Source: CAVPMN01 sp963706425 | Lineage (GTDB): Bacteria > Actinomycetota > Acidimicrobiia > Acidimicrobiales > Acidimicrobilacustridaceae | Direction of reading: 5' to 3' | Assembly: GCA_963706425.1 (NCBI GenBank) | Contig: CAVPMN010000001.1 | Coordinates: 1,054,001-1,118,000 of the forward strand | Length of the DNA: 64,000 nucleotides | Part shown: piece by piece, positions 8,209 through 16,710 of the stretch | Position numbering within the stretch: the stretch's first letter is position 1 | Layout of the letters: every line of letters starts with the position of its first letter | Notes under the pieces: generated by a model | Seen by the model: only the letters and a program-made list of their open reading frames with translations | What the model was told of the DNA's origin: nothing | The model's database searches: none | Translations under genes and position numbers: made by a program

Positions 8209-9717
8209 TCAGCGGCGCGGATCGCGGCGGGTCAGCGGCCCGTCGGCGGTGAGGACCGTGCCCGTGAGACGCCGATCGGCGTGTCGCATCCGCCACGACA
8301 GGAGCGCGGCGGCGCAGTCGGCCCGCACGGATGCATAGGCCGGGTCGGCCGCCACGTCGTGCAGCTGGTGCGGATCGCGTTCGAGGTCGAAGAGCAGATC
8401 GGGCAGATCGTCGGCCGCGAAGTGCACGTACTTGAAACGGTGGTCGCGCACCACGTTGAGCGTGCAGTGGTCCATGGGCACGCCCAACAGGTCCTCGGCG
8501 AAGTGGGCCGCCGGATCGCGAAAGTCCCACTCCCAGTGCGCGGCGGTGCGCCAGTCGGCGGGCACGATGTCATCGTCGCCGAGGAACGGCTGCAACGGAC
8601 GGCCGTCGCATTCGACGGGAACCTCACCACCCAGCCAGCTGATGACGGTCGGAAAGAGGTCGACGTGCTCGGTGAACGATTCGATCACCCGGCCTCGGTG
8701 AGCTTCGGGCTGACGCGGGTCACGCACGAGCAGGGGCACGTGGTACGACTCGTCCCAGTAGCCCAGCTTGTCGACCAACCAGTGGTCGCCCATCTGATCG
8801 CCGTGATCGGAGGTGAGCACCACGAGGGTGTGCTCGGCCGCGCCCGACTCGTCGAGCCAGTCGAGCAGTCGGGCGAGCTGATCATCGACCTCGCGCATCA
8901 TGCCGTAGTAGGTGGCGCGCAGCCGGCGCATCTTGTCGTCGTCGGTGGGTGCCCCGACCATGTCGGTGGCCATCTTGGCCAGGAGGTGCTGCTCGCCCTC
9001 GCGCTCGCGCGATTCGGCACGCACGGGCAGCGGCACGTCGGCGGGGTCGACCAGCTCGTGATAGGGCGCCGGCGCCTGATAGGGCGGATGCGGGCGCAGG
9101 TAGCTCACGTGCGCGAACCACGGTTGGTCCGTCGGCTGGTCGGCCAGCCAGGCGAGCACCTCGTCGGTGACGAAGGCGGTCTCGCTGTGCTCGGCCGCGT
9201 AACGAGCCGGCTGACCCGGCTTGATGCCGCGATAGATGGCCTGCGGATCCGCGAGGTCGACGTCGTAGCCGAGATCGGCCAGCCAGGCGATCCACGGCGT
9301 GAGCGGTTCGAAGGGGAAGTCGAGCACGGCGCGAAACCCGGGAAGCACCCCCTCGTACGACCGCAGGCGCGCGTCGCTCGGGTCGAGCGCGGTCGGATCG
9401 GCGGAGGTGTCGGTGTAGCCGAACAGCACCGGATCGAGCCCGAGGGCCCGGGCTTCGAGGGCGACGTTGGTGAGCGACGCCGACAGGGGGGTGCCGTTGA
9501 GCACCGATCGGTGGTTCATGGCGTAGAGGCCCGTGTAGATCGATGCCCGGCTCGGCCCGCACGGCGCGGTGTTGGCCCAGTGGTTGGCGAAGCGCACCCC
9601 CGAGCGCGCCAGCCGGTCGAGTGTGGGGGTCTGCACCACCGGATGGCCGGCCACGCCGAGGCAGTCGCCCCGCCATTGATCGACGGTGATGAAGAGGACG
9701 TTCCCCGCGGCGGTCAC
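8209..9717 (-). CDS. Sulfatase family hydrolase (formylglycine-dependent type)
   Basis: A 502-residue member of the alkaline phosphatase/sulfatase superfamily. Starts MTAAGNVLFITVDQWRGD, where the Asp/Gln residues of the first metal-binding motif are seen. The modification motif C-x-P-S-R is present as APCGPSRASIYTG (about residue 53), with the Cys that would be converted to formylglycine. Further conserved elements are the KxxY-type region near DKLGYWDESYHVPLLV and TSDHGDQMGDH, which supplies metal and active-site residues. No signal peptide is visible, so it is probably cytoplasmic, as for choline-sulfatase-like and phosphonate monoester hydrolase-like members. It needs a formylglycine-generating enzyme encoded elsewhere. 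The natural substrate is unknown. Confidence 0.9.
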   Translation of the reverse strand: MTAAGNVLFITVDQWRGDCLGVAGHPVVQTPTLDRLARSGVRFANHWANTAPCGPSRASIYTGLYAMNHRSVLNGTPLSASLTNVALEARALGLDPVLFGYTDTSADPTALDPSDARLRSYEGVLPGFRAVLDFPFEPLTPWIAWLADLGYDVDLADPQAIYRGIKPGQPARYAAEHSETAFVTDEVLAWLADQPTDQPWFAHVSYLRPHPPYQAPAPYHELVDPADVPLPVRAESREREGEQHLLAKMATDMVGAPTDDDKMRRLRATYYGMMREVDDQLARLLDWLDESGAAEHTLVVLTSDHGDQMGDHWLVDKLGYWDESYHVPLLVRDPRQPEAHRGRVIESFTEHVDLFPTVISWLGGEVPVECDGRPLQPFLGDDDIVPADWRTAAHWEWDFRDPAAHFAEDLLGVPMDHCTLNVVRDHRFKYVHFAADDLPDLLFDLERDPHQLHDVAADPAYASVRADCAAALLSWRMRHADRRLTGTVLTADGPLTRRDPRR

Positions 9718-9728
9718 GGGGAGCGAGG

Positions 9729-10182
9729 CTATCGGCGGGAGCTGGTGCGGTCGGCGGGACGGGTGACAGGGAGGAGGAAGCCGTAGGGCTCTTCACCGTG
9801 ACGGTGATGCTCGCCGATGCGCCGACGCCAGACGATCGAGCCACGTCGACCGCACGAACGTGCGCTTCAGGCGCCGATGCGCGTAGACGTCGTGCACGAA
9901 GAGATAGGCCGCGCCGTAGGCCGTGACCCCGGCGCCGATCGGCAGGAGGAACGACAGGGCGGGCACCGCCGCCCCCAACGCCATGACCCCGATGGTGATC
10001 GCCGCGAAGCACACCGGGAACAGGTCGTTTCGCTCGAAGCCTTCGGACCGAGGCCCGTGGTGGCTGGCGTGCCAGCCCATGCCCGGCCCGTGCATGACGT
10101 AGCGATGGGTGAGATAGGTGACGGGCTCCATCAGCAGGAAGGTCGCCAGAGCGACGAGGAGCCACGGGAAGGGGAAGCTCAC
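9729..10182 (-). CDS. crtZ: Beta-carotene hydroxylase, with an apparent frameshift near its 3' end
   Basis: Integral membrane non-haem diiron hydroxylase that adds 3-OH groups to beta-carotene rings (zeaxanthin branch). The GTG start overlaps the stop of the lycopene cyclase gene. Histidine motifs are visible: THRYVMHGPGMGWHASHHGP and, later, YLFVHDVYAHRR, with 4 membrane helices. The intact frame ends early (LASAHRRASPSR, stop at 9793). The expected C-terminus, with a His pair and GEEPYGFLLP, is read in the +1 frame (EHHRHGEEPYGFLLPVT) to a stop at 9729. One extra base near 9808-9822 explains this. The missing segment holds conserved diiron ligands, so the gene as written would be inactive; a sequencing indel is the more likely cause. 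Confidence 0.85.
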
Positions 10183-10496
10183 GACACCCGCTCCTCGGCC
10201 ATGCCCTGACGTTCCCACAAAAGGAGCACCAACGTGAGTAGGGCGAAGCCGAAGACGAAGTCCTCCACGGGGATGTCCCACGGGAAGCGCCAGCCGGTGC
10301 GGTCGTCGGACGAGTAGAGGACGATGGGCGCAGAGAGCTTGGTGAGCCAGCCGTTGACCGGGATCATGAACGCGAAGCAGATCGCCATCGTGAGCCAGTA
10401 GCTGCGCCGACGGAACAGCCCGGTGTGCCACCACAGCAGCTCGGCGGCGACGACGGCACCCGCGGCCAGCACGGCGAGCACGGTGTACTCGGCCAT
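10179..10496 (-). CDS. crtYd: Lycopene cyclase subunit CrtYd-like
   Basis: A 105-residue membrane protein forming one half of the heterodimeric actinobacterial lycopene cyclase, which closes the ends of lycopene. Three hydrophobic helices are seen. The family signature P-x-E-[DE]-x-x-F occurs as WDIPVEDFVFGFAL near residue 70. The start ATG is set inside the overlap with crtYc (TGATG), and its stop overlaps the crtZ GTG start (GTGA), so the three genes are translated in series. The CrtYc/CrtYd order matches known split cyclases. Whether the product is beta- or epsilon-cyclised cannot be told from sequence, but the crtZ neighbour favours beta-carotene. Confidence 0.88.
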   Translation of the reverse strand: MAEYTVLAVLAAGAVVAAELLWWHTGLFRRRSYWLTMAICFAFMIPVNGWLTKLSAPIVLYSSDDRTGWRFPWDIPVEDFVFGFALLTLVLLLWERQGMAEERVS

Positions 10497-10885
10497 CAGC
10501 GCACGTCCTGACGGTGGCTCGAAGGCTGGCGGTCGCTCGGAGGGTCGGCGAACACGTCGGCGGTGCGCCTCGGCCGATCGGGCAGCAGTTGGCGCACCGC
10601 TCCCATGGTGAGCAACGCGCAGATCGGGATGACGATGAAGAACACGAGCTCCTCGAGAGGTACGCCGAGCGGCAGGACGATGCCCGTGACATAGCGCTCG
10701 TCGAACCACCAGTGGTCGCGGGCCACCGCCACCGCATCCCACGCGTAGAACAGCACCACCACGGGCACGAGGGTGCGCAGGAGGCGCTTGGGCTGGCGGT
10801 AGACGCGGGCGCCGAACACGAACTCGAGCGGCAAGGTGATGAGGAGGCACGCCGCCATGACGAGCAGGTACTGGTAGCGGTCCAT
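10496..10885 (-). CDS. crtYc: Lycopene cyclase subunit CrtYc-like
   Basis: A 129-residue membrane protein, the partner half of the split lycopene cyclase. MDRYQYLLVMAACLLITLPL begins the first helix; the conserved motif is PLGVPLEELVFFIVIP (about residue 75), the same P-x-E-E pattern as in the CrtYd half. The last 25 residues are a polar tail (RRTADVFADPPSDRQ). It is the first gene of the leftward crtYc-crtYd-crtZ set and is divergent from crtE across about 150 bases, where a candidate shared operator lies. Confidence 0.88.
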   Translation of the reverse strand: MDRYQYLLVMAACLLITLPLEFVFGARVYRQPKRLLRTLVPVVVLFYAWDAVAVARDHWWFDERYVTGIVLPLGVPLEELVFFIVIPICALLTMGAVRQLLPDRPRRTADVFADPPSDRQPSSHRQDVR

Positions 10886-10949
10886 CGGGCCTCGGTGCGA
10901 TTCGGTGGTGGATTCGAGCGCCGGGGGCGCGTCCGGCCGACTTCTTCCC

Positions 10950-10988
10950 TAGAGTCTACTGCCAGATGTGTTTACTGCTAAATAGCCT
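10950..10988. promoter_or_regulatory. Candidate operator/promoter between crtYc and crtE
   Basis: The AT-richest part of the divergent crtYc-crtE gap. It holds a 9-base palindrome TAGAGTCTA (10950-10958), two copies of TACTGC at a 16-base pitch (10957-10962 and 10973-10978), and the dyad TTTACTGCTAAA (10971-10982) followed by TAG. The last is nearly the same as TTTAGTGCTAAG upstream of the B12-binding regulator (15761-15772), and on the opposite strand both share GCTATTTAG. Seen directly: the motifs. Inferred: that the regulator binds both sites. Confidence 0.5.
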
Positions 10989-11036
10989 CCGGCCCGATCG
11001 GGCGCCCTACGCGGGACCCGACAGGAGCAGCCTGCC

Positions 11037-12137
11037 ATGAGCGTCTTGCAGACCACCGACCGGGCCAAGATCGGCACCACCCCGCCCCCGGTGGTCGCGG
11101 AGACCGCCCGTCGAGTCGACGCCCGGCTCGAGCGGCTCCTCGACAGCGAGCGGTTGCGCTGGACCGCCCTCGACCCCGACCTGGGCCCACCCCTCGACGC
11201 GCTCGGCCGGTCGGTGCTCTCGGGCGGCAAACGCCTCCGACCGGCCTGTTGCCGCATCGGCTTCGTCGCCGGTGGAGGCGACCCCGAACGCGACCCGGGT
11301 GCGTCGCTGGTCGACGACGCCGGCGCCGCCTTCGAGCTGCTGCACGCGTTCGCGCTCGTCCACGACGACGTCATGGACGGGGCCGACACCCGTCGCGGCC
11401 TGGCCACTCCCCACGCCCGCTTCCGCGACCACCACACCGAAGCGTGTGGCCGCGGCGAGAGCCGACGCTTCGGCGAGAGCGTCGCCATCCTCGTTGGTGA
11501 CCTGGCCCACGTCTATGCCGATCAGCTGGCAGCCACGCTGCCGCGCGACGCGCAGGTGGTGTGGCACGAGCTGCAGGCCGAGCTGATGATGGGCCAGTAC
11601 CTCGATGTGCTGCGCACTGCCCACGGCCGCGCCGACCGCGACCAGGCCCGGCGCATCGCCGAGCTCAAGTCGGGCCGATACACGATCGAGCGACCACTCG
11701 AGTTGGGCGCCGCCCTGGCCGGCGCCGACCCGACGGTGCGCCAGCACCTGCGCGCCTACGCCGGTCCGCTCGGGCTGGCCTTCCAGCTGCGCGACGACGT
11801 GCTCGGCTCGGTCGGCGATCAAGACGTGGTGGGCAAGCCGGTCGGGGGCGACCTCGTCGAGGGCAAGCCCACTCCCCTGCTGGCCATCGCCCTCGAACGA
11901 GCCTCCGCCTCGCAGCGCGAGCTGCTCGACCTGGCCGGCTCGCCGACGATCACCGACGACGAGGTGCGCGACATGCAGCGAGTGCTGATCGACACCGGCG
12001 CCCTCGCCCAGATCGAGCGCGAGATCACCACGCTCACGCAAGAAGCGGTGGCCGCCATCTCGGCCGCACCGTGGAGCGCCGCGGTCACCGACACACTGGT
12101 CGAGTTGGCCTGGTTCGTCGCCGAACGGGAGGCTTGA
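11037..12137 (+). CDS. crtE: Geranylgeranyl diphosphate synthase-type polyprenyl synthetase
   Basis: Trans-isoprenyl diphosphate synthase (366 residues) that supplies GGPP for phytoene. The substrate-binding region GGKRLRPACC, the first Asp-rich motif DDVMDGADTRRG (about residue 105) and the second in FQLRDDVLGSVGDQDVVGKP (about residue 255) are all present, as is the KSGRYTIERPLELG region. The residues just before the first DD motif are not bulky aromatic in an obvious short-chain pattern, so GGPP is likely but product length is not proven. It starts at an ATG preceded by a GACAGGAG ribosome-binding site and is followed 3 bases later by crtI. Confidence 0.93.
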   Translation: MSVLQTTDRAKIGTTPPPVVAETARRVDARLERLLDSERLRWTALDPDLGPPLDALGRSVLSGGKRLRPACCRIGFVAGGGDPERDPGASLVDDAGAAFELLHAFALVHDDVMDGADTRRGLATPHARFRDHHTEACGRGESRRFGESVAILVGDLAHVYADQLAATLPRDAQVVWHELQAELMMGQYLDVLRTAHGRADRDQARRIAELKSGRYTIERPLELGAALAGADPTVRQHLRAYAGPLGLAFQLRDDVLGSVGDQDVVGKPVGGDLVEGKPTPLLAIALERASASQRELLDLAGSPTITDDEVRDMQRVLIDTGALAQIEREITTLTQEAVAAISAAPWSAAVTDTLVELAWFVAEREA

Positions 12138-12140
12138 GCC

Positions 12141-13628
12141 GTGCAGGTCGTGGTCGTCGGCGCAGGGCTGGGTGGACTGTCGGCCGCCTGCCACCTCGCC
12201 GGTGCGGGCCACGACGTCATCGTGCTCGAGCGCGACACGACGCCGGGCGGGCGGGCCGGGCGGCTGACCCTCGACGGCTTCCACTTCGAGACCGGCCCGA
12301 CCGTGCTCACGATGCCCGGGCTCATCGCCGACACGTTCCGGGCAGCGGGCGCCGACGTCGACGACTTCCTCACCTTGCGACCGGTCGACCCGATGTACCG
12401 GGCCAGCTTCGCCGACGGCTCGCAGTTGCGGGTGCGACATGGCCGAGACGCCATGGCGGCCGAGATCCGCGACATCTGCGGTGCGACCGAGGCGGCCGCG
12501 TTCCACCGGTTCTGCGACTGGCTCACCGAGTTGCACGACGTGGAGATGCCCAACTTCATCGATCGCAACTTCGACTCGCCCCTCGACCTGATGCGGCCGC
12601 TGCTCCCGGGGCTGCGCCTGGCGCGACTGGGTGGTTTCGGCAGGCTCGCGGGCAAGCTGCGGTCCTTCTTCGCCGACGAGCGCCTGCATCGCATCTTCGG
12701 CTTCCAGTCGATGTACGCCGGGCTGGCTCCCTACGAAGCCCTCGCGCTCTACGGCGTCATCACCTACATGGACTCGGTGGAGGGCGTCTATGTGCCCGAG
12801 GGCGGCATGCACGCACTGCCCCTCGCCCTCGCGGCCGCCGCCGAGAAAGCCGGAGCCACCTTCCGCTATGGCGCCGAGGTCGAGCGCGTCGTGCTGGCCG
12901 AGGGCACGTCGGGTCGGGTGCAAGGCGTGCGCCTGGCCGACGGCGAGCTGCTCCGAGCAGACGCGGTCGTCTGCAACCCCGATCTGCCGGCCGCCTACCG
13001 GCTGCTCCTGCCGGGACTGGCCGCCCCTCGGGTGGCCCGTCGGGGTAATTACTCACCGTCGTGCGTGGTGTGGCATGTCGGCGTGCGGGGCGAGCTGCCG
13101 GCCGACACCGCCCATCACAACATCCACTTCGGTCGCGACTGGGACGGCGCGTTCCGGGCCATCCTGCGCGACGGCGTACGTATGCCCGATCCGTCGACGC
13201 TCGTCACCATCCCGTCCCTCGACGACCCCGAGTTGGCGCCCGCCGGTGCCCACACGCTCTACGTACTCGAGCCCACGCCCAACCTCGACGGCCGCATCGA
13301 CTGGACGGCGGAGCGGTCGCGGGTGCGCGACGATCTCGCCCGCCGCCTCGCCAGCTACGGCTATCCGGTCGACGTCGAGGTGGAGGCGCTCGTCGACCCG
13401 CTCGACTGGGAACGCCAAGGCATGGAACGGGGTACACCGTTCGCCCTGTCGCATCGTTTCCGCCAGACCGGCCCGTTCCGACCCGGCAACGTCGACCGGC
13501 GCGCCCCCGGCCTGGTCTTCGCCGGATCGGGCACGGTGCCCGGCGTCGGCGTGCCGATGGTGCTCATCTCGGGCAAGCTGGCTGCGCAGCGGGTCGCCGC
13601 CCTGCCGACGGCAGATGGTCGACGCTGA
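12141..13628 (+). CDS. crtI: Phytoene desaturase
   Basis: FAD-dependent carotenoid desaturase (495 residues) converting phytoene to lycopene in successive steps. The N-terminal dinucleotide fold is GAGLGGLSAACHLA, followed by RAGRLTLDGFHFETGPTVLT, the CrtI signature. The C-terminal bacterial phytoene dehydrogenase signature is seen as DRRAPGLVFAGSGTVPGVGV. Start is GTG, 3 bases after crtE. Length is normal and the frame is uninterrupted, unlike several neighbours. It is peripheral to the membrane and works with CrtB downstream. Confidence 0.94.
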   Translation: MQVVVVGAGLGGLSAACHLAGAGHDVIVLERDTTPGGRAGRLTLDGFHFETGPTVLTMPGLIADTFRAAGADVDDFLTLRPVDPMYRASFADGSQLRVRHGRDAMAAEIRDICGATEAAAFHRFCDWLTELHDVEMPNFIDRNFDSPLDLMRPLLPGLRLARLGGFGRLAGKLRSFFADERLHRIFGFQSMYAGLAPYEALALYGVITYMDSVEGVYVPEGGMHALPLALAAAAEKAGATFRYGAEVERVVLAEGTSGRVQGVRLADGELLRADAVVCNPDLPAAYRLLLPGLAAPRVARRGNYSPSCVVWHVGVRGELPADTAHHNIHFGRDWDGAFRAILRDGVRMPDPSTLVTIPSLDDPELAPAGAHTLYVLEPTPNLDGRIDWTAERSRVRDDLARRLASYGYPVDVEVEALVDPLDWERQGMERGTPFALSHRFRQTGPFRPGNVDRRAPGLVFAGSGTVPGVGVPMVLISGKLAAQRVAALPTADGRR

Positions 13629-13650
13629 GAGACGCTGAGAGGAGCGAGGC

Positions 13651-14604
13651 ATGATCACGCTCGACCAGTCCTACGCGGCCTGCCGACGCCTCAACCGGGC
13701 CCACGGCACCACCTACTACTGGGCGGCGTTCGCCCTACCGCAGGTGAAGCGACATCACGTGTGGGCGCTCTACGCGTTCTGCCGCTACGCCGACGAGATC
13801 GTCGACGCCGCCGGCTGGACCTCGGTCGACGAGCGCCGACGTGCGCTCGAGCAGTTCGGCGACGGCTTCTTCGCGGCCCTCGAGGCGGGACGCTCCGACG
13901 ACGAGATCCTGAAGGCGGTGGTGCACACCGTGCGCGCCTTCGACATCGACCCCGATCTGTTCCGCCGCTTCCTGCGCTCGATGAGCATGGATCTCGACAC
14001 CGACCACTACGAGACCTACGAGGACCTGCAGGTCTACATGGACGGCTCGGCGGCGGTCATCGGCGAGATGATGCTGCCGATCCTCGAACCACTTGATCCG
14101 CGCGCCCTCGGCCCGGCGCGCGCGCTCGGCGACGCCTTCCAGCTCACCAACTTCCTTCGCGATGTCGGAGAGGACCTCGATCGGGGGCGCGTCTACCTGC
14201 CCCAGGAAGACCTGCGGAAGTTCGATGCCGATCCGTGGCGTCGGCGGGTCGACGGGCCCTGGCTCGACCTGATGCGCTTCGAGATCGACCGCACGCGAGC
14301 GCTCTACGTCGAGGCCGATGCCGGCCTGCCCCTGCTGCCGCCCAGCTCGGCGCGGTGCATCCGCGCCGCGCGCGTGCTCTACAGCGGCATCCTCGAGCAG
14401 ATCGAGGCCAACGCCTACGACGTGTTCACCCAGCGGGCCCGGGTGCCGGCGCCGCGCAAGGCGTGGGTGGTGGGCCGGCATGCTCGCCTGACCTCGGTTC
14501 TGGCGTCCGTCCATGTCGGTGGGCGCCGTGACAAACGGACGCCAGAACGGGATCAGTTCAGCTTGGTCAGAGCAAGTGTCGCTGGCGAGCCCACTCGAGG
14601 GTGA
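13651..14604 (+). CDS. crtB: Phytoene synthase, with a palindrome-derived C-terminal tail
   Basis: Squalene/phytoene synthase family (317 residues) that joins two GGPP to phytoene. Both Asp-rich motifs are seen: FCRYADEIVDAAG (about residue 45) and NFLRDVGEDLDRGRVYLP (about residue 165). A good GAGGAG site precedes the ATG. The conserved domain ends near residue 275 (APRKAWVVGRHARLTSV). The last 30 or so residues are coded by an intergenic-type palindrome (14497-14548) and then overlap the end of the convergent IPP isomerase gene by 38 bases, so the tail looks acquired rather than functional. Confidence 0.92.
   Translation: MITLDQSYAACRRLNRAHGTTYYWAAFALPQVKRHHVWALYAFCRYADEIVDAAGWTSVDERRRALEQFGDGFFAALEAGRSDDEILKAVVHTVRAFDIDPDLFRRFLRSMSMDLDTDHYETYEDLQVYMDGSAAVIGEMMLPILEPLDPRALGPARALGDAFQLTNFLRDVGEDLDRGRVYLPQEDLRKFDADPWRRRVDGPWLDLMRFEIDRTRALYVEADAGLPLLPPSSARCIRAARVLYSGILEQIEANAYDVFTQRARVPAPRKAWVVGRHARLTSVLASVHVGGRRDKRTPERDQFSLVRASVAGEPTRG
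14497..14548. repeat. GTTCTGGCGTCC-type palindrome inside the crtB 3' end
   Basis: 14-base perfect inverted arms, GTTCTGGCGTCCGT at 14497-14510 and its complement at 14535-14548, separated by 24 bases. The same arm sequence recurs at 27568-27618. It lies between the convergent crtB and IPP isomerase genes and is read through as the end of crtB. It could act as a transcription terminator for both strands, although no U-tract follows. Confidence 0.85.
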
Positions 14605-15655
14605 ACCCGGTGACCACCGGCGGCTGATGGCGCAGGTCGTCGATGCGGCCCGCACCGCTGAGCAACAAGGCCATGCGCAACTCGTCGATGAGCTGCTCGA
14701 GCGAGCGGACGAGCTCGGCGACACCCCGGGTGGCCGGCTCGATCGCCAGCCGACCGATGCCCACTGCGGTGGCGCCCAGCGCCAGGGCCTTGGCCACGTC
14801 GAGCCCGTTGCGCACCCCGCCGGTGGCCACCACCGGCAGCCCGGTGTCGCGCACCTCGAGCAACGAGGCAGCGGTGGGCACACCCCAGTTGCCGAACACC
14901 CCGCCCCGGGCGCGCGCCGCGTGATCGGAGCCGGCTTCGGCCCGGGCGGCTTCGATGCGGGCGAAGCTGGTGCCACCTGCGCCGCCCACGTCGATGCCGG
15001 CCACACCGAGCTCGGCCAACAACTCGGCCGTCTCGCGGGTCATGCCGGCGCCGGTCTCCTTCACGAGCACCGGTACGGGCGAGGCGGCCACCGCCGCACC
15101 GATGGCGGCGGCCAGGTCGGCCGTGTTGCGATCGCCCTCGGGTTGCACCAACTCCTGCACGACGTTGAGGTGGATCGACAGCACGTCGGCGCCCACCATG
15201 TCGATCACGGTGATGAGGTCGTCGGCCGACAGCGGCGGCTGGTCGCCCTGGGCGACGAGTTGGCAGGCGCCGATGTTGGCCAGCACCGGCACGTGGGGCG
15301 CCCGGCGGCGCACGGCCGCGAACGTCGGCCGCAACCCGGGCTCATCGAGCGCGGCACGTTGGCTGCCCACACCGACGGCCAGCCCAAGGCGCTCGGCCGC
15401 TTCGCCGAGCACCGCGTTGAGCTCGGTGGCGTCGGGGTGTCCGCCCGTCATGGGCACGACCACGATGGGCGCCGCCAGGCGGTGACCGAGCAGGGTGGTG
15501 CTCAGGTCGACGTCGGCCAGCGACCGCTCCGGCAGCGACGAGGGCACCAGGTGCACGTCGTCCCATCCGGGATCGGCCAGGCTCTGTGAGCCGGGTGCCA
15601 ACGCCAGCTCGAGATGAGCTCGCTTGCGATCCGCGATCACCTCGGCGGGGTCCAC
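14567..15655 (-). CDS. fni: Isopentenyl-diphosphate delta-isomerase, type 2 (FMN-dependent)
   Basis: TIM-barrel FMN/NAD(P)H enzyme (362 residues) that interconverts IPP and DMAPP, feeding CrtE. Starts MDPAEVIADRKRAHLELALA, where RKxxHL is the typical N-terminal motif. Further conserved parts are APIVVVPMTGGHPDATELN, GVGSQRAAL, LSIHLNVVQELVQPEGDR, PVLVKETGAGMT, GIDVGGAGGTSFARIEAARA and PVVATGGVRNGLDVAKALAL, which together cover FMN and substrate loops. Convergent with crtB. Its presence in the carotenoid locus fits an isoprenoid supply role. Confidence 0.93.
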   Translation of the reverse strand: MDPAEVIADRKRAHLELALAPGSQSLADPGWDDVHLVPSSLPERSLADVDLSTTLLGHRLAAPIVVVPMTGGHPDATELNAVLGEAAERLGLAVGVGSQRAALDEPGLRPTFAAVRRRAPHVPVLANIGACQLVAQGDQPPLSADDLITVIDMVGADVLSIHLNVVQELVQPEGDRNTADLAAAIGAAVAASPVPVLVKETGAGMTRETAELLAELGVAGIDVGGAGGTSFARIEAARAEAGSDHAARARGGVFGNWGVPTAASLLEVRDTGLPVVATGGVRNGLDVAKALALGATAVGIGRLAIEPATRGVAELVRSLEQLIDELRMALLLSGAGRIDDLRHQPPVVTGFTLEWARQRHLL

Positions 15656-15690
15656 CTACGCTCCTCGAGTGGTCGGCGCAGCGCCCGACC

Positions 15691-15772
15691 GGGACATTGC
15701 GCTATTTCGTCCCGAGACGGGACATCGCGCTATCTCGTCCCGAGACGGGACATTGCGCTATTTAGTGCTAAG
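15691..15772. repeat. 28-base tandem repeats merging into a candidate operator
   Basis: Two full 28-base units (15691-15718 and 15719-15746, differing at two positions) start with GGGACAT and end with GTCCCGAGAC. A third, partial unit from 15747 keeps GGGACATTGCGCTATTT and then changes into AGTGCTAAG. Each junction forms the palindrome GTCCCGAGACGGGAC. The array occupies almost the whole promoter region of the B12-binding regulator and ends 10 bases before its start codon. The terminal TTTAGTGCTAAG matches the crtE upstream dyad. Probable role: autoregulatory operator array (inferred). Confidence 0.75.
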
Positions 15773-15781
15773 TTACCGGCA

Positions 15782-16640
15782 TTGCCTGCGAATGACCACC
15801 TGATCAGCCTCGACGAGGCGGCTCGACGGCTCGGCGTGCACTACATGACCGCGTACCGCTACGTGCGCACGGGCAGGCTACCGGCGGTCAAGCACGGTGC
15901 CGAATGGCGGGTCGACCCGGGCGATCTGGTGCTGCTGCAGCCCGCGGTGGCGGCCGAACCGGGCGCCCGGCGACGCCTCGACTACCCGAGGCGTCTCGAG
16001 GACCGGCTCGTCCGCGGCGACGAGGTCGGCGCGTGGACGGTGATCCAGGGCGCCCTCGCCTCCGGCGTCGATGCCGACGAGCTCTATCTCGAGGTGATCG
16101 CGCCCTGCCCTGTGGTCGATCGGTGATGGTTGGGCGTCGGGCCGGGTGTCGGTGGCCGAAGAGCACCAGGCGTCGGCGGTCGCGCTGCGGCTGATCGGGC
16201 GACTCGGGCCGTTGTTCCGCCGGCCCGGCCGCACGAAGGGCACCGTCGTGGTCGGTGCACCCGCCGGCGATCACCACAGCGTGCCGAGCGCGCTCTTCGC
16301 CGATCTCCTCCGGCAACGGAACCTGGATGTCGTCGACCTCGGGGGCGACACCCCCGCCCAGTCGTTCGTCGACACGGCGTCGAGCGCCGACCGTCTGGTC
16401 GCCGTCGGGCTGTGCATCACCACCCCCGACAACGTGGTCAACGTGCGCGACGCCGTGACCGCGCTGCACGGCGCCGTGGCCGTCCCTGTGGTGCTCGGCG
16501 GCTCGGCGGCCGACGCCGGCGCGCTGGCCACCACCGGGGCCGACGAGGTCACCGAGTCTGCGGAGCACGCCGTGGCGCGGTTCGAGCAGTTGGCCGACGA
16601 CGCGGCCAAGGCCCGGCGGCGCGCCAGTCGCCGAGGCTGA
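15782..16640 (+). CDS. HTH/B12-binding transcriptional regulator (CarH/LitR-like architecture), apparent frameshift
   Basis: An excisionase/MerR-type helix-turn-helix (residues 5-50: LISLDEAARRLGVHYMTAYR) followed by a helical cap and a cobalamin-binding Rossmann domain. The first frame ends early at VIAPCPVVDR (stop 16126). The conserved cap sequence A-L-W-S-I-G-D-G-W-A-S-G-R-V-S-V-A-E-E-H continues in another frame, so a one-base indel lies at about 16102-16111. The corrinoid-ligand motif D-x-H is seen in GAPAGDHHSVPSALFADLL, followed by LDVVDLGGDTP, and the Gly-rich end VPVVLGGSAAD. The TTG start (PANDHLISLDE) is chosen because the HTH begins at once. In CarH/LitR, adenosylcobalamin senses light and controls carotenoid genes; the adjacent crt locus supports the same job here, as inference. 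Confidence 0.85.
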
Positions 16641-16710
16641 CGGCACCGCGCCCGTCTCGTTCATCGCGAACGCGCTTGCCGGAACCACGTGGCGCGACCA
16701 CCCTGCTGGC

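Noticed and set aside
15691..15772. CRISPR-like repeats
   Set aside because: Units are directly adjacent with no unique spacers, only about 2.8 copies, and no cas gene is in the window.
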